Counted from the first letter of the stretch, positions 43,741-56,049 are shown. The stretch: 64,000 nt of DNA from Labia minor (GCA_963082975.1 OY720347.1:12072225-12136224), one strand, 5' to 3'. Program-made: numbers and translations. The notes: generated from the letters alone by a model not told the origin.

Positions 43741-44626
43741 TATCACAGAATCATAAGATACATAGATAAATTACATTGAACATATTATTATTATTATTAT
43801 TAAATTATTATATTTCCATATTATCTAATTTGATTCGATTAATTATTTTTAAAAAATTTAGAGAATAATAATTTATTATTTTTTTTTTAATCTGTAAATA
43901 AGAAATACACATCAATAATTATTAGTTTATATTTATAAGAAGAATAACCCCATTCCACATACCCAATAAGTAATTTAATTTAACCATTTCTCTTTGTCAT
44001 ATTTAAATTATCGACTTCTCTTATATTTATATTTAATGATTTAATGATTAATGATTTATTATAGGTATATAAGTTATTGGTTAAATTAAAAAAAAAAAAT
44101 TAAAAACAAAATAAATATATTAAGAAAATTAATTAATTAAAATATGATTATCTTCTTTGAAAATTCAAGGAGGAAGGACTGGAAAAAATCAAACTGGTCA
44201 TTGAATTATTGATTTAAAATAAAAACATAAAATAGATAATAAATTAATATCAAATAAATAAAATAAAATAATAATTATACTTGATATCACAATTATAATA
44301 ATAATATGAATTTAAATTTTCTTAAACTCCAAACATGAAAATATATATACCTATAATAAAAATAAGATTATTTTATAAAATTAAAGTAAATAATAAATAA
44401 ATTAGATTGAGATTAGATACCTAGCATGTCAAATTTGTATTAAAATTGATTTTTGTTGATTTAACCTTAATATGTACAAGTACTAATTAGGGAACTATTT
44501 ATATTCATCTTCATTACAGAATAATTAATTGATAACGATCTTTTGGACTACAAAGACTATCAAGACAGTATGAATATAGCGAATATGGAAAATCTAAAAA
44601 AGAAAAAGGATAAAGGTAATGAAATC

Positions 44627-44678
<52 letters not shown>

Positions 44679-44710
44679 TATATGAGTATATCCTTATTAC
44701 TATGTTCTTA
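43741..44710. other. intergenic AT-rich DNA
   Basis: 43741-43870 continues the segmental duplication of the Ly6-3 downstream region. The rest has no recognised content apart from a long (AT)n run at 44632-44680. Confidence 0.5.
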
Positions 44711-44957
44711 CAAGGGCGCCATTGGGTGTGTGGGTAGCGAACCTGGCTCAAGGGAATTTCCCTAGCTGGGGTCTATGGGACGGAGTCAACCCAGCCTCTG
44801 GGAACAACATTGGGGAAAAGCTACTTGATAGCACCTCCGATCAAGAAAATCAAGGTAAAGGTTGTGAGGACCCGTTCTACTGATCATAGGACACCTCATT
44901 GATATTACCGGCTTGATAAGCGTTGTCCTTGCGTAGGACGTACAAAGTCAGAGGTTT
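44711..44957 (+). mobile_element. tRNA-derived SINE (copy 2), head deleted
   Basis: Body identical in order to 21490-21775: aattt(c)cctagctggggtct, agtcaacccagcctctggga, gatcaagaaaatcaaggtaa, ttgcgtaggacgtacaaag. The B box is lost from the tRNA-like head (ggcgccattgggtgtgtggg). Confidence 0.8.
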
Positions 44958-45127
44958 ATATATATATATATAAAGTATAAAAAAAAAAATTTTAAACTTG
45001 AATTAAAATGACTAAATTATATTTTATCTTTATTTTATTTTTAGTTTAATTACTCAATTATTAATTACTACTATATTTTAAGTGAAAAATTTTCGACAAT
45101 GAATATAAAATTTTAAAATTTATAAAA

Positions 45128-45512
45128 CTTTTAAAACTACCACATCCGGTTTCCGGATATATACCAAAAGTTGATGAATTTATGCTACTGATGCATTAAG
45201 TAAATATACCAAATTTTATCAAAATCCGCTGTACGGGCACACAACGGACGGACAGATATCATACTTAAAATACTTTTTTCTATTGACAAAATTTTTTTTT
45301 GTTTGTTAATTATAAACATGTGGTACAACTTATTTTAAATAAATAATTAAAATTAGATCTATTAAATTAATTTACTTCAAACCACACACTCTATAAATAT
45401 TATTTAACTTATTTCTGTTAACAAAATGTATGATTCGTGAAGATAGGTAAAAATCTCCACATGTGAAATTTGGTGTGAAAACAATACCTTCCCTTCTTAT
45501 TGTCAGTCGGTA
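45128..45512 (-). mobile_element. family B repeat, fragmented (B5)
   Basis: 45131-45295 covers the taccacttccgg/ggatattt ... acggacggacagata part. 45423-45512 covers the end (gatt cgtgaagataggtaaaaa ... ccttcccttctt). About 130 bases between them are unrelated. Confidence 0.7.
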
Positions 45513-45793
45513 AAACTAATAAATGTTAAAAGATACCCAAATCAAATGCATTGCATAATTTGAAATAACATAAAATTATTAAAAATAATTATAATAAAAA
45601 AATATAATACATAGTAAGAAGCAAAGTCTTATACTTTGAAGTGGTAATAAGAAAACACTAATCTCCAAATTTATTGTATAACAATATTCTAATATATCTC
45701 GATATCTAATATAGATTAGATACATAAAGATATATTATATTAGATGTATTTGAAAGATTAATTAATTAGTTAATTTGAAAACTTTATTAGAGA

Positions 45794-47884
45794 ATGTACT
45801 TTAAATATTTATTTTTTTTGTTTGCTTTTTCATTTTCTTTTTCTATAATTTACGGTGAGAAAATTAATTATATATTTTATATTTATTTATTCAAAGTTAA
45901 TCTAATAATACATTACATAAACTCATTACACTCATTACAACTAAATGTATGATAAATAAAATATAATGATAAGAACACACACAAATAAAAAATAATATAA
46001 TAATAAAAAAATAAAATTACCGATGTTACTTATATCTTATATGTATGGAACAGATTATTGATTTAAAGTTTTGGAAATTTTTTATACAGAACAAAATTTT
46101 GTATATGTATTTTGTTATTTTATTCTCTTCTTACCTCTAGAAAAATATAAATAACCATGAAAATGCCAATGATGCTAAAGATTGTGTTTTAAATTATAAT
46201 ATATCTATGTCGTAGGCAAATGGCAATTTTAGGAAAATAGCATTTACCTGTACAAATAGCTTCAACTATTATTTCATTTCAATTTGATTGGAACATAGTA
46301 TTTGCCTAGACAAAAGTCATTTGGCTAAATCTTTTTTGGGCAAATAGCATTACTTTTATTTTCCATTAATTTGGCCGCTTTTAATTGTCCGTCCTATGAT
46401 TTCATTCGATTTGTTATAATGTCATCTTCACGGAGACAATGGTAACAAATTATTTGCTCATCGGAATCTTTTTTTGGTTCACCACAAATTAAATCGTCCT
46501 TTTTATTGAATGTTAAGAATGTACAGGCTTTACCGCAAACAGAACAATAAAAATTAGTACCATCTTCAATATCATTTTTGTCTAAGATTTTTGGGAAAAT
46601 TATGTCATTTTATATACTGGGTAATGTTTCTTACATCTAAACATTATCTAATAATTCCTCAGATAATATTCCACCTTTTGGTAAAATCTTCGGATTTTAA
46701 TAATTATTTTATTTGATTTATTTTATACGGATTTTTATTTTGACATTTATATTAAATTAGAACTCAAAACTGTACTGAAGATATAGATAAATATACAATA
46801 AAAAAACAAGAAAATTTTTTGAATAATTTCGTAATTGGCTACTGTAATAGTTAAAGCTATTTGCCCAACAAAGGGTTAGCCAAATGGCTTTTGTCTAGGT
46901 AAATGCTATTTTCCTAGTCAAATTGAAATGAAATAATAGTTGAAGCTATTTGAACAGGAAAATGATATTTTCATTAAATTGCCATTTACCTACGACATAT
47001 ATATATATTGTTATTATTATCAGATTTATCCGGGATATAATCACGTTTGTTTATGAGATTGTTTTCTTGATTGTTTCGGCACCCATTTTGGCACCATTTT
47101 CAAGAGGTTATTAGGGGGAAATATTTTTTTGGATTCAGGGTCTTAGGTGATTTTGAACTTACTGTGATCACCCAACCTATCAACCCAAAATCCCTATAAC
47201 GACTCTTGATCACATAGACTCTGAATCCCAAAAATACTCCTGCTTAAATAACCTCTTGAAAATGGCACCAAAATGGTTGCCGAAACGTCGAGAAAACAAT
47301 CTCATAAACAAACGCAAATATATCCTGAGGATAAATCTGATAATATATATATTTTCAAGAAAATAGTGGGGAGAGAATTCACGGTCACACAGAAGAGAAG
47401 AGAAGATATAATAAATCTTTTTAATTTTCTCATTTAAAAATTTTTAATTTATTTTGAATTAATAATTTATTTATAATATTATTTTTATAAATTTTACATT
47501 TTTTTATTCATTTATTGATTTTTTAGCAATAAAATGTTATGAATGCCAAGATGTTCCCCCAGTTAGAATGGACTGCAGTCGTATGGCATCAACTGGTGTA
47601 GTTTTAAGTGATTGTAGTCATGAATGGGATGCTTGTCAAACGATCATACATCGAGGTTACAAATTTTTTTATATTCAATTTATGTAAAGCCAATGATTAT
47701 TATTTGTTATCATAAAATATTCTTTTTTTTTATTTTTTTAGTTTATGACCAAAAGATATTATTGAGAGTCTGTGGAACTGATGATTGTAAATATGTTATG
47801 AATATTACTGGATTACCTGGCGAAGTATTTTTAAGTTGCCAATCTTGCTACGAAGATGGTTGTAACAACGATCTTATGCTATAA
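45794..47884 (+). CDS. Ly6-6: secreted Ly6/uPAR three-finger protein
   Basis: Exons 45794-45854, 47527-47655 and 47742-47884 join to 110 residues, phase-1 introns. The signal peptide is MYFKYLFFLFAFSFSFSIIY. The mature chain begins AIKCYECQDVPPVRMDC and ends LSCQSCYEDGCNNDLML, with ten Cys and MNITG. It is the closest relative of Ly6-4, which lies in the opposite orientation. Intron 1 (1.7 kb) is filled by two foldback elements. No GPI tail, so secreted. Confidence 0.92.
46207..46998 (-). mobile_element. foldback transposon with long terminal inverted repeats
   Basis: The ends atgtcgtaggcaaatggcaa and its inverse match over more than 100 bases, with gctatttg subrepeats. The centre, on the minus strand (about 46585-46400), reads FYCSVCGKACTFLTFNKKDD then IICYHCLREDD, a small Cys-rich, zinc-finger-like piece. 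AT-rich flanks (atatatct / atatatat) may be an 8-bp duplication. Superfamily not identified. Confidence 0.75.
47015..47345. mobile_element. foldback MITE
   Basis: Arms of about 110 bases (ttatcagatttatccgggat ... ttcaagaggttatt) are repeated inverted at 47245-47345. The inner arm has gttttc...gtttcggcaccc, the same style as the element at 8666-8885. Confidence 0.8.
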
Positions 47885-48079
47885 AATTTGATACACTTTT
47901 ACAAATACAATACAATTTTAATCTTATATTTCTTTTAAAATAATTGATTGAGAATTTTATATAAAAAGAAATTAATTATTTCTTGGTTAGTTTAATTATT
48001 ATTATATTAATGTACTGAAATAAAATAAAAAATTTTATTAATAGAGATTATAATTTAAGGAATTGTTATCTTAATACAT

Positions 48080-48165
48080 TTATATATATATAATAACATG
48101 TTTCAAAAAGTGTCTATAAATTTATTAATTTTATAAAAAAAACCTCTGATCAATATGTCTTTAAA
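48080..48165 (+). repeat. left part of a duplicated block (copy 1)
   Basis: tatatatataataacatgtt ... tttattaattttataaa matches 55118-55180. Copy 1 is then interrupted by family B copy B6. Confidence 0.7.
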
Positions 48166-48166
48166 T

Positions 48167-48809
48167 AAGTTGACCTGTGGCCAGGTCCGAACCGACCGAC
48201 GGTTTGAAATAAATTAATTTCCAGCTACAGAAACAATTTCAAATAATTTTCATATATCTATTAATGTAATAAAAAACAGATATGGATTCATAAATAATAA
48301 ATATAAACATTTTTAATTTTATTTTATTTATAATATATATGCAAGACCAGGCTGTGACGTCATGAATGGCTGGATGACGTCATATAATTTTAAATCAAGA
48401 AAAAACTAATAAATATGATTTTCCCGAGGATAAAACCAATACAAAGTGCATGATTCGTGGTGATATATAAAAAAATCTCCTCATATGAAATTTTGTGTGA
48501 AAATAACCCTTCCTTTCCTATCGTCGATCGCTAATACTACCACTTCCGGTTTCCGGATTTTCACCAAAAGTTGATCAATTCATCCCACTGATGCATTAAG
48601 TAAATATACCAAATTTCATCAAAATCTGTTGAGCCGTTCAGGCTGTACACATCTATACGGACGGACAGACGGACGGACGGACGGACAGACATCATGCTAA
48701 AAATATTTTTTTCTGGTAAGAAAATGCATGATTCGTGGAGATATGTAAAAATCTCCACATGGGAAATTTGGTGTGAAAACAATACCTCCCTTACTATCGT
48801 CGGTCGGTA
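48167..48809 (-). mobile_element. family B repeat (B6), full length
   Basis: From aagttgacctgtggccaggt to ctatcgtcggtcggtaaaa. It has the acggacggacggacggacag tract, two similar internal units (ccacatgggaaatttggtgt and ctcatatgaaattttgtgtg) and the tgacgtcatgaatggctgga segment. The best reference copy. Confidence 0.88.
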
Positions 48810-48915
48810 AAAAAAAGGTAAGCCGTTTATAAAAAAATCAAATTCAATTTACTAAAACCGAAAAGCATGTCAAGGGGTCTACGACACAAAAAAGTTTGGG
48901 AACCTATGTTCTAAA

Positions 48916-49630
48916 TTGACAAAAATAAAAAAGTAACTTTTCGGCAATATCCCTAGCATGGATGGGGATATTTGCGGAGCCAGTGTGAGGGATATTGTTT
49001 ATGAGAAATCACATGTGAAACAAAAATAAAATCTTATACAGTTGAAATGTTTAAATATTTAATTAGGTAAGTTTTAATAATTTAAAAAAAGGACATAACT
49101 TAAATAATATATTTACACAAGTCTGAGTGACTATGACTATACTATCCTTTTACTAAATTATGGTGGGGAATTAATTTTTCAAATCTCTCATATATGAAAT
49201 GCGTTATATCACTCCTTTGACACAATTTTAGATAAATACATGCAAATACTATACAATCAGGGATATTGAATTAAATATGATGAAATTTCGCTTGTGTTAA
49301 ATTTCAAGAAGGCGGACAAACAAATCATGAAGATTCACTTATAAATAATGTAGACACTCTTCATTTGGTGGTGTTTGTGGCTACTATCGACCACCAATGC
49401 CAATTTTTCACACCTAAAGGGAAAGTTTTCAAGATATAGAAAACATGCCATATCCTTCGCTTTTACTTTATACATCTACATTCTCTTATATAAATCTATA
49501 AATACAAAACAAAGAAGCTTATTACTATTATTATTAGGTAATTAGACAGATCACAGTACATGTGTGCTTTTCACTTCCCCTTTAGAATTATTGCCAACTG
49601 CTGCAATTAAAAAGTTTCGCGATGGAAACT
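48916..49630 (+). repeat. 0.7-kb dispersed repeat, copy 1
   Basis: Nearly the same as 55350-56030: tatccctagcatggatgggg, gaagattcacttataaataa, ctactatcgaccaccaatgc, aagtttcgcgatggaaac. Copy 2 ends in a pogo-like terminus (see there). The partly open frame differs between copies by a frameshift, so I do not call a gene. Confidence 0.8.
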
Positions 49631-49816
49631 ATTTTAATTTTATATTGTTTATTTCTTTTTTTAATGTTTTATAAAAAAATTAATTAAATAATTTTCTTAT
49701 ATCCAAACCGAACCAAAAAAAAATCGTTTTCCACGGAGATATTGTTTGACGTATGGGAAGAGCTAGAAATGGGAGGGAGCAAAATTTGGCGAATAGGCTG
49801 GATGTTGCAACAATTC

Positions 49817-49852
<36 letters not shown>

Positions 49853-50441
49853 GTGAAAAGTACACATGTACTGTGATCTGTATAATTATCGATTATTATT
49901 ATTATTTAATTTGAATTAATAATAATTCTTTAACATTTAAAATATTTCCATTAGAATACATCGAATAATATAATAGTAATTTTACATCTAATTTTTTTCA
50001 TTTCTTATTCTTATATTATTTATTTTTATTAAATTAATTATTTATCTTACCCCATTATTAATTTATTTTTAAAAACTAGTTATCTTTTGAAAAACAAAAT
50101 TAAAAAAAAGAAACTATTTACTTTTATATTCTATATATTTTTTTTAGAAATAAAAGTTCAATTTACATTTTCATATTAAGTGGTACCTATATATTATTAT
50201 AAATATGGAAATATATGTATATAGTATTTGAAATTTGTATTCGTATTAAATATCTAATTAAATAAATTAAACTAAATATAAAAATAATATAATTTTAATA
50301 ATAATAAGAATAAATTATTACTTATTTGTTATAATTAATAAAAAAAATTAAACACTTTAATTAATTAAAAAAATTAGTAATTATAATGTAGATTATAGAT
50401 AGTAAAAATATAAATATTAATTAGATAATATAAATATATGT
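49631..50441. other. AT-rich intergenic DNA
   Basis: (AT)n at about 49821-49850, preceded by a family C-like piece (atatccaaaccgaacc). No gene is seen. Confidence 0.5.
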
Positions 50442-53400
50442 TTAATGTAATGATGAATTGAGAAGTATAATAAAAATGGAAAGTGTGAAGAGAGAGATTA
50501 TGCTTGATGCAGTGATCATTGTCTGTCTGTTACATTGATCTGTCTGGCAAAAATTGCAATCCAGGAAGGATAATCCATCCATTTGAATCCGTGATTTCAT
50601 TTCATTGCAGTTATTAGACATTCCACAAAAACGTTTAATTCCAGTGTGATTCATTACTGAAATATCAATTATTTAAAATTTATTATATTTATTATTTTAT
50701 TTTAAAACAATTTCTTTTCTAATACTTATAGTTTTATTCAGTTTATTTTTTTTTTGTTTATTTCTCTATATTTTATTTGTTTTTCGTTGTTTCGATGAAA
50801 TAAGAAAAAAAAGAAATTAAATGAAACTTAATTAAATAAATATAATCTCAGTTAATTTTCTAGATATTATGTTTATTTCTTTATAACGAATTTCTTTAAA
50901 TAAAGGTTAAAAACGTATGAATTTTTTTTTAATTTATATTTATATATATATATATATATTAAGAAAATATAATTTGAATTGATAATATAATAAAGATTAA
51001 TAAACAATTCAAGTATAGTTCAAAATTTACCAAGCACGAGGTCTGTTCAAAATAATATATGAATTTTTGAATTTTCGCGGGCTGTGTACATTCGATTATC
51101 GATATTATTATTTTTTGTTATGTTGGTACACATATGTTTCTCATAAGTTGACATTATCAGCCTTTTTGGATTAGTAGTTTGTTTTTGACAACGGCTCAAA
51201 CGATCGGAATTGTGGAAAAACAAATCATGGAGTCTGCATCTAACACATCATTGCTTGTTCGTTGATTTTTTAACCAAAAACAACACCGTATTCACCAGAT
51301 TTGGCTCCCTGTGACTTTTTCCTATTCCGAAAACTGAAGCGTCCAATGAAAGGAAAGCGTTTTGCCACCATGGATGAGATAATGTCGGAATCGAAAAACG
51401 AGCTGATTCTGAAAAGCGCATTTTCCGAAGATTGTAACAAGCTTACTTTGAAGGGGACAAAATGGATATTGATGAATAAATAAATAATTTTCGAAATAAT
51501 TCAAAATTCACATTTCTTATGAACAAACCTCATACATAAATTTATTATTGTGCAATATTTAGGTATAATAAAGAATTAATTGTGATCATCATATATAGAT
51601 AATAATAATAATAATAAATGCAAGAATCTTACCTGAAAATTGGACAGTGTAACAGCTATCCATCACTCCACAGTCTACAGGCGACACATTCTTTAATTTA
51701 GAACAACTCATATCAAGTGGTTCGTTATCGATACAATTGTAACAATTTAATGCTGAAACAAAATATCATCGTTATATCATTTTTCTATTAGATCGTTGGC
51801 AATTAATAAAAATTTATAATCTAGCAAGAATAAAGAAAAAAATTTAATATAATTAAAAATTACATAATTTAATAAATCTTTTGATAATTATATAATAATA
51901 ACAATAATTTTTAATATTTCAAAACAAAAATCTATAATAGAAACAAAATTAATTGAGTAATTATTCTCTAACATCCTAAATCAACTTCTCGATATTTACT
52001 AATTATATTACAGATTAGAAAATAAAACTCTTTAAGTGATTATTGAAAATAATAACCATTTATGTATGTTTAAAATTTCTAAATAAGTTTAGATATTTTT
52101 TTTTTAAACTGAAAAAAATGACTGAAAATCTTAATAGCAGTGACTATTGGTAAAATAAGAAGCAAGGAAACGCATAATGGGAGAAAAAAGTCCTATTTTC
52201 AGTAAATTATTTTTTTCCATTTAAGTTTTTATTCTTTCTTGTTCTTTCTATACAAAATTTTTACGAACTCAAAAAAAAAGAAATTCTAACAGTAGATTTA
52301 AGTGGGAGTTGTCGGAACATGAAAAAATACTGAAACGCGTCCCGGTACTGAAAAAAAGGTAAAGGAACGTCGTTCCCCCGCGTTCCCCTCCCAATACACC
52401 ACTGCTTAATAGTAAAAAAATTCCTGTGATTTAAATCTTATATTGAAGTTAGTTTAAAGAAATTGAAAAATATATAATATTATAAAACAGCAAAAATTAA
52501 CAACAGGAAAGATCATTAACAGAAATTGAATAATTTTACAATAAAAAAGAAATGTACGAGATTTAAATTTAAATCTCTTTTTTAATATAAATTAAATCAG
52601 TGTTTCCCAACCTTTTTTGTGCCATGCCCCACCTAAACTCTTCTAAAATTCTTATGCTCCCCTATGTAATATATACATAACTTTTAATATTAAAAACGGT
52701 AAAACGTGTCTAATCCATTTTCGAATTGCCTCCCTTTACAATCAAATTCTCCTCCTGTGCGGTGTGGACCCCAAGTTGGGAAACACGGAATAAAATAGAA
52801 CTAAAAACAATTTTATTTATTTAGATTTTTCATTTATTTACACTTTTTAATATCTTTTCAAATTGAATTTTACAATATTTTACAATTTCACAAATAGAAT
52901 ATATACTTATATAGTATAATATAAAAATAGTTAAGTTTTTGGATGCTTTTGAGTATTAATTGAATGTTGAAATTCAAATAGGAATAGTTAAATACCAAAA
53001 ACTTCAGGATGATATATAGGATATAGGTATAATAATATATAGATGTATTAGACAATTAGACTAATAAATTTAAAACTAAGAAATGTGTATTATTCCATTA
53101 AAATCAAAATATAAAAATTTTCATTTTATCCACTATAGTTGAGGAGGTAAGAGTTGGTGCATGAGCCGACCTCCACCCTCGGCTAAGCTGTTTCCGTGCT
53201 TGCCCCTACCATTCCTTCAAAACCTAACCTAACCTAAATAATATTGATGTCTCTAAATTAATGAGATGTCTAATTCTAAAAAAAAATAAATAAAATAAAA
53301 ATCTTTGTCAAAATTACTTTTTTATCACCCGGAACGTATGAGAGATTAGAAAATTGTGGTGGAGGGGAAATCACTCTAGGAGGAGGGGGTAGCCACGCCA

Positions 53401-54640
53401 CTCCTGACCGCCACCCCTCATGCACCAACTCTTACCTCCTCGACTATAATTTATAAAAGATACTTATTCTAAACATCTAAAAAAATGCGATTAAATTTAA
53501 GTAATTTTATTAAATAAAAGAAATCATCTCAGACAATTATTTCAAAATCTTTACATACGAGGGTGGTCTGAAAAGTTTCCGACCTGACCAAGAAAAACGA
53601 TGTTTTTCAATTTTTTTTTTTTGTTTTATTTTTCAAAATTCAAGACAATTGAGACCTGTACGATGTTAGCTGAACGTGTGCGAAATATTTTGCAAAACCA
53701 TTTGAATATGGAAAGCTGTGTGCAACGTGGGTGCCGCATTTCCTAACGTTAGACCAAAAATTGCTTCGAAAAACCATTTCTAACGACAATTTGGTGCTGA
53801 ATGCGTAATCCAAACGAATTTTTGCCTCGATTCATAACTTTTGATGAGACTTAAATTAAAGTAAATCAAATTTAATTAATTAATTAAATAATTTATTAAT
53901 TAAGAATTTATTAATTAGAACACCGTTATGAGAAATGTATCAGTGTTGATGGAGATTATGTTGAAAAATATAGCAAAAAAAAATTTAAAAACATCGATTT
54001 TCTTGGTCAGGCCGGAAACTTTTCATCCCACCTTCGTACATTATTTCAAAAAATCTAAAATATAATTTTGTAAAATCCTTATTGATCGTTATTTTTTTAG
54101 AAAATTTATAATAAGACACTTTTACCAACCACACAAACACAAAAATCAAAAAAAAAAAATTCAGAAAATATCTTAAATTAAAGAAATTACAAATTATAAT
54201 AAAAAAATAATAAATATGCTAATAAATTTTAAGAAATATTATATAGAATGGTGTAAATCATTGGATCATTAATTTAAAAGATAAAATGAAAATTGATAAG
54301 AAAAGTACTAATTTCTGATTGAAACTTATAATAAACAGATTTTCCATAAAATCTTATTGTGAACGTGAAGTTTTTTTTATTTAAATGTACAAAATTGAGG
54401 AGTAATTGAAGTAATCTGACTGAGATAGTAAATCTATAAAAATGAATTTATGGTAAAATAAATGACTAAAATTTTTCATCATTTTCTAATATAAAGGTAA
54501 TAATATTATGTTTAAACTAGTAAAAAATAGAAAAAGATTTATTCTTTAAAAATAAGTAAAGAAAAGAAGACTTTACCATGAGTGAATTGCAAAAGATAGA
54601 GGGAGGTAATGGCTGCCACTGAGGATTTAATCCAATACAT
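50442..54640 (-). CDS. Ly6-7: Ly6/uPAR three-finger protein, GPI-anchored type
   Basis: Exons 54640-54577, 51752-51633 and 50656-50442 join to 132 residues, introns phase 1. The signal peptide is MYWIKSSVAAITSLYLLQFT. The domain begins ALNCYNCIDNEPLDMSC. Exon 3 has RFCGMSNNCNE and CNFCQTDQCN, then about 25 mostly hydrophobic residues ending the protein, a GPI signal. Ten Cys, with N-H-T as a glycan site. Diverged from the secreted group, so probably an older member. Intron 1 (2.8 kb) holds three MITEs and a mariner-type foldback, intron 2 a mariner remnant. Confidence 0.9.
51037..51532 (+). mobile_element. mariner element, internally deleted
   Basis: The ends cgaggtctgttcaaaa and ttatgaacaaacctca are inverted. 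The plus strand at about 51285-51480 keeps the transposase C-terminus (SPDLAPCDFFLFRKLKRPMK and KGKRFATMDE), including the last catalytic Asp of the mariner triad region. The N-terminal half is gone. Inserted in intron 2 of Ly6-7. Confidence 0.88.
52138..52404. mobile_element. 267-bp hAT MITE with perfect 8-bp target duplication
   Basis: The ends cagtgactattgg and ccaatacaccactg are inverted. cttaatag lies on both sides (52130-52137, 52405-52412). Same family as 41499-41772. Confidence 0.92.
52598..52788. mobile_element. hAT-type MITE (cagtgtttcccaac)
   Basis: The ends cagtgtttcccaacct and agttgggaaacacgg are inverted. The flanking 8-mers aattaaat and aataaaat are similar, not equal. Confidence 0.75.
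53134..53448. mobile_element. MITE with 32-bp inverted repeats and an internal telomere-like tract
   Basis: The ends tatagttgaggaggtaagag...gcatgag and the inverse match over about 32 bases with one difference. Inside, 53223-53238 is cctaacctaacctaaa, three units of the insect telomere repeat. Flanking duplication not clear. Confidence 0.8.
53558..54036. mobile_element. mariner-type MITE with TA target site
   Basis: The ends cgagggtggtctgaaaagtt and aacttttcatcccaccttcg are flanked by TA (53556-53557, 54037-54038). The inner halves have a partly inverted structure. Same family as 22189-22571. Confidence 0.85.
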
Positions 54641-55117
54641 CTTTTAGCCTCTTCTTAGGATCCTCCTGTAAATGGAACTAAATTAATTGCTTTCTTAAAT
54701 AAATTTCTTTTTCTCTATCAATAGTCTTATCAATTCATTATCACTGTTCATTACTAACATTAAGATACATCTTTTAATAGAAACATTTATAATTTCGAAC
54801 ATAAAACTATTAATTAATTAAATTTGCGGTTTATTTCAAGATATCAGTAAGTGGATCAGTAAGTTATTCACTTATATTATCAGAATTATCAATGTTAGTG
54901 AAAAATGCAAACCTATAAAATAAAGTGTTATCCTTCACACAATAATAAAACTCCATATAATAAGTTGTTCACTAAGATCGCGGAACAGAAATGAAGAAAC
55001 CAAATTTTATTTGTAAAAATGACTTTATTTTTCAGCGTAATGTTTCCCTTAACTTCAATACACTTATTCCAAAAGTCTTCTAATTTATGGATCCATTGAC
55101 TGTAGTGGTTTATATGT
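54641..55117. other. upstream region of Ly6-7 and AT-rich intergenic DNA
   Basis: The Ly6-7 promoter should lie here but no clear TATA box stands out. 54985-55110 (aaccaaattttatttgtaaa ... attccaaaagtcttctaa) looks like an old transposon fragment. Confidence 0.4.
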
Positions 55118-56048
55118 ATATATATATAATAACATATTTCAAAATGTGTCTATAAATTTATTAATTTTATAAAATATGTTTCTTAAAGAAAATCAAATGA
55201 AGTTTGTATTCTTATATTAGATAAAACCGAGGAATATGAATTTTGCTAAATCTTAAACATTAATACCTATTATGATATAATTATTAATGTTTTGGTACCT
55301 AGGACTATTAGGTATTCATATCAGAAATTACAGCTTTATTTTTAAAATAAGAACTTCTAAATTGACAAAAATATAAAAAGTAACTTTTCGGAAATATCCC
55401 TAGCATGGATGGGGATATTTGCGGAGCCAGTGTGAGGGATATTGTTTATGAGAAATCACATGTGAAACAAAAATAAATCTTATACAGTTGAAATGTTTAA
55501 ATATTTAATTAGGTAGGTTTTAAGAATTTAAAAAAGTTCATAAGTTAAATAATATATTTACACAAATCATGAATATTTCCCTCCTTTTACTAAATTCTTC
55601 GACACAATTTTAGATAAATACATGCAAATAGTATATAATAAGGGATATGTGAATGTACGCGCCCTTGAATTTAATATGATGAAATTTCGGTTGTGTTAAA
55701 CTTAAAGAAGGCGGACAAAACAAATCATGAAGATTCACTTATAAATAATGTAGACACTCTTCATTTGGCCGTGTTTGTGGCTACTATCGACCAACAATGC
55801 CAATTTTTCACACCTAAAGGGAAAGTTTTCAGATATAGAAAACATGCCATATCCCTCGCTTTTACCTTATACACCCACATTCTCATATATAAATTTATAA
55901 ATACAAAACAAAAAAGCTTATTACTATTATTATTAGGTAATTAGACAGATCACAGTACATGTGTGCTTTTCACTTCCCCTTAGAATTATTGCCAACTGCT
56001 GAAACTAAAAAGTTTCGCGATGGAAACCGGATAAACGACGTTCTACTG
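55118..56048 (+). repeat. duplicated block and 0.7-kb dispersed repeat, copy 2
   Basis: 55118-55180 matches 48080-48145 and 55350-56030 matches 48916-49630. The right end, ggataaacgacgttctactg followed by TA, is the inverse of a pogo/Tigger-type terminus (cagtagaacgtcgtttatcc), so the repeat may be the 3' part of such an element. An 83-codon frame at 55693 begins at GTG, has no known domain and is broken in copy 1. Confidence 0.75.
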
Positions 56049-56049
56049 T

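Noticed and set aside
44560-44751. Frame with a long Tyr-Ile repeat
   Set aside because: Translation of an (AT)n microsatellite.
55693-55944. 83-codon frame in a dispersed repeat
   Set aside because: Begins at GTG, has no known domain, and is frameshifted in the other copy of the repeat.
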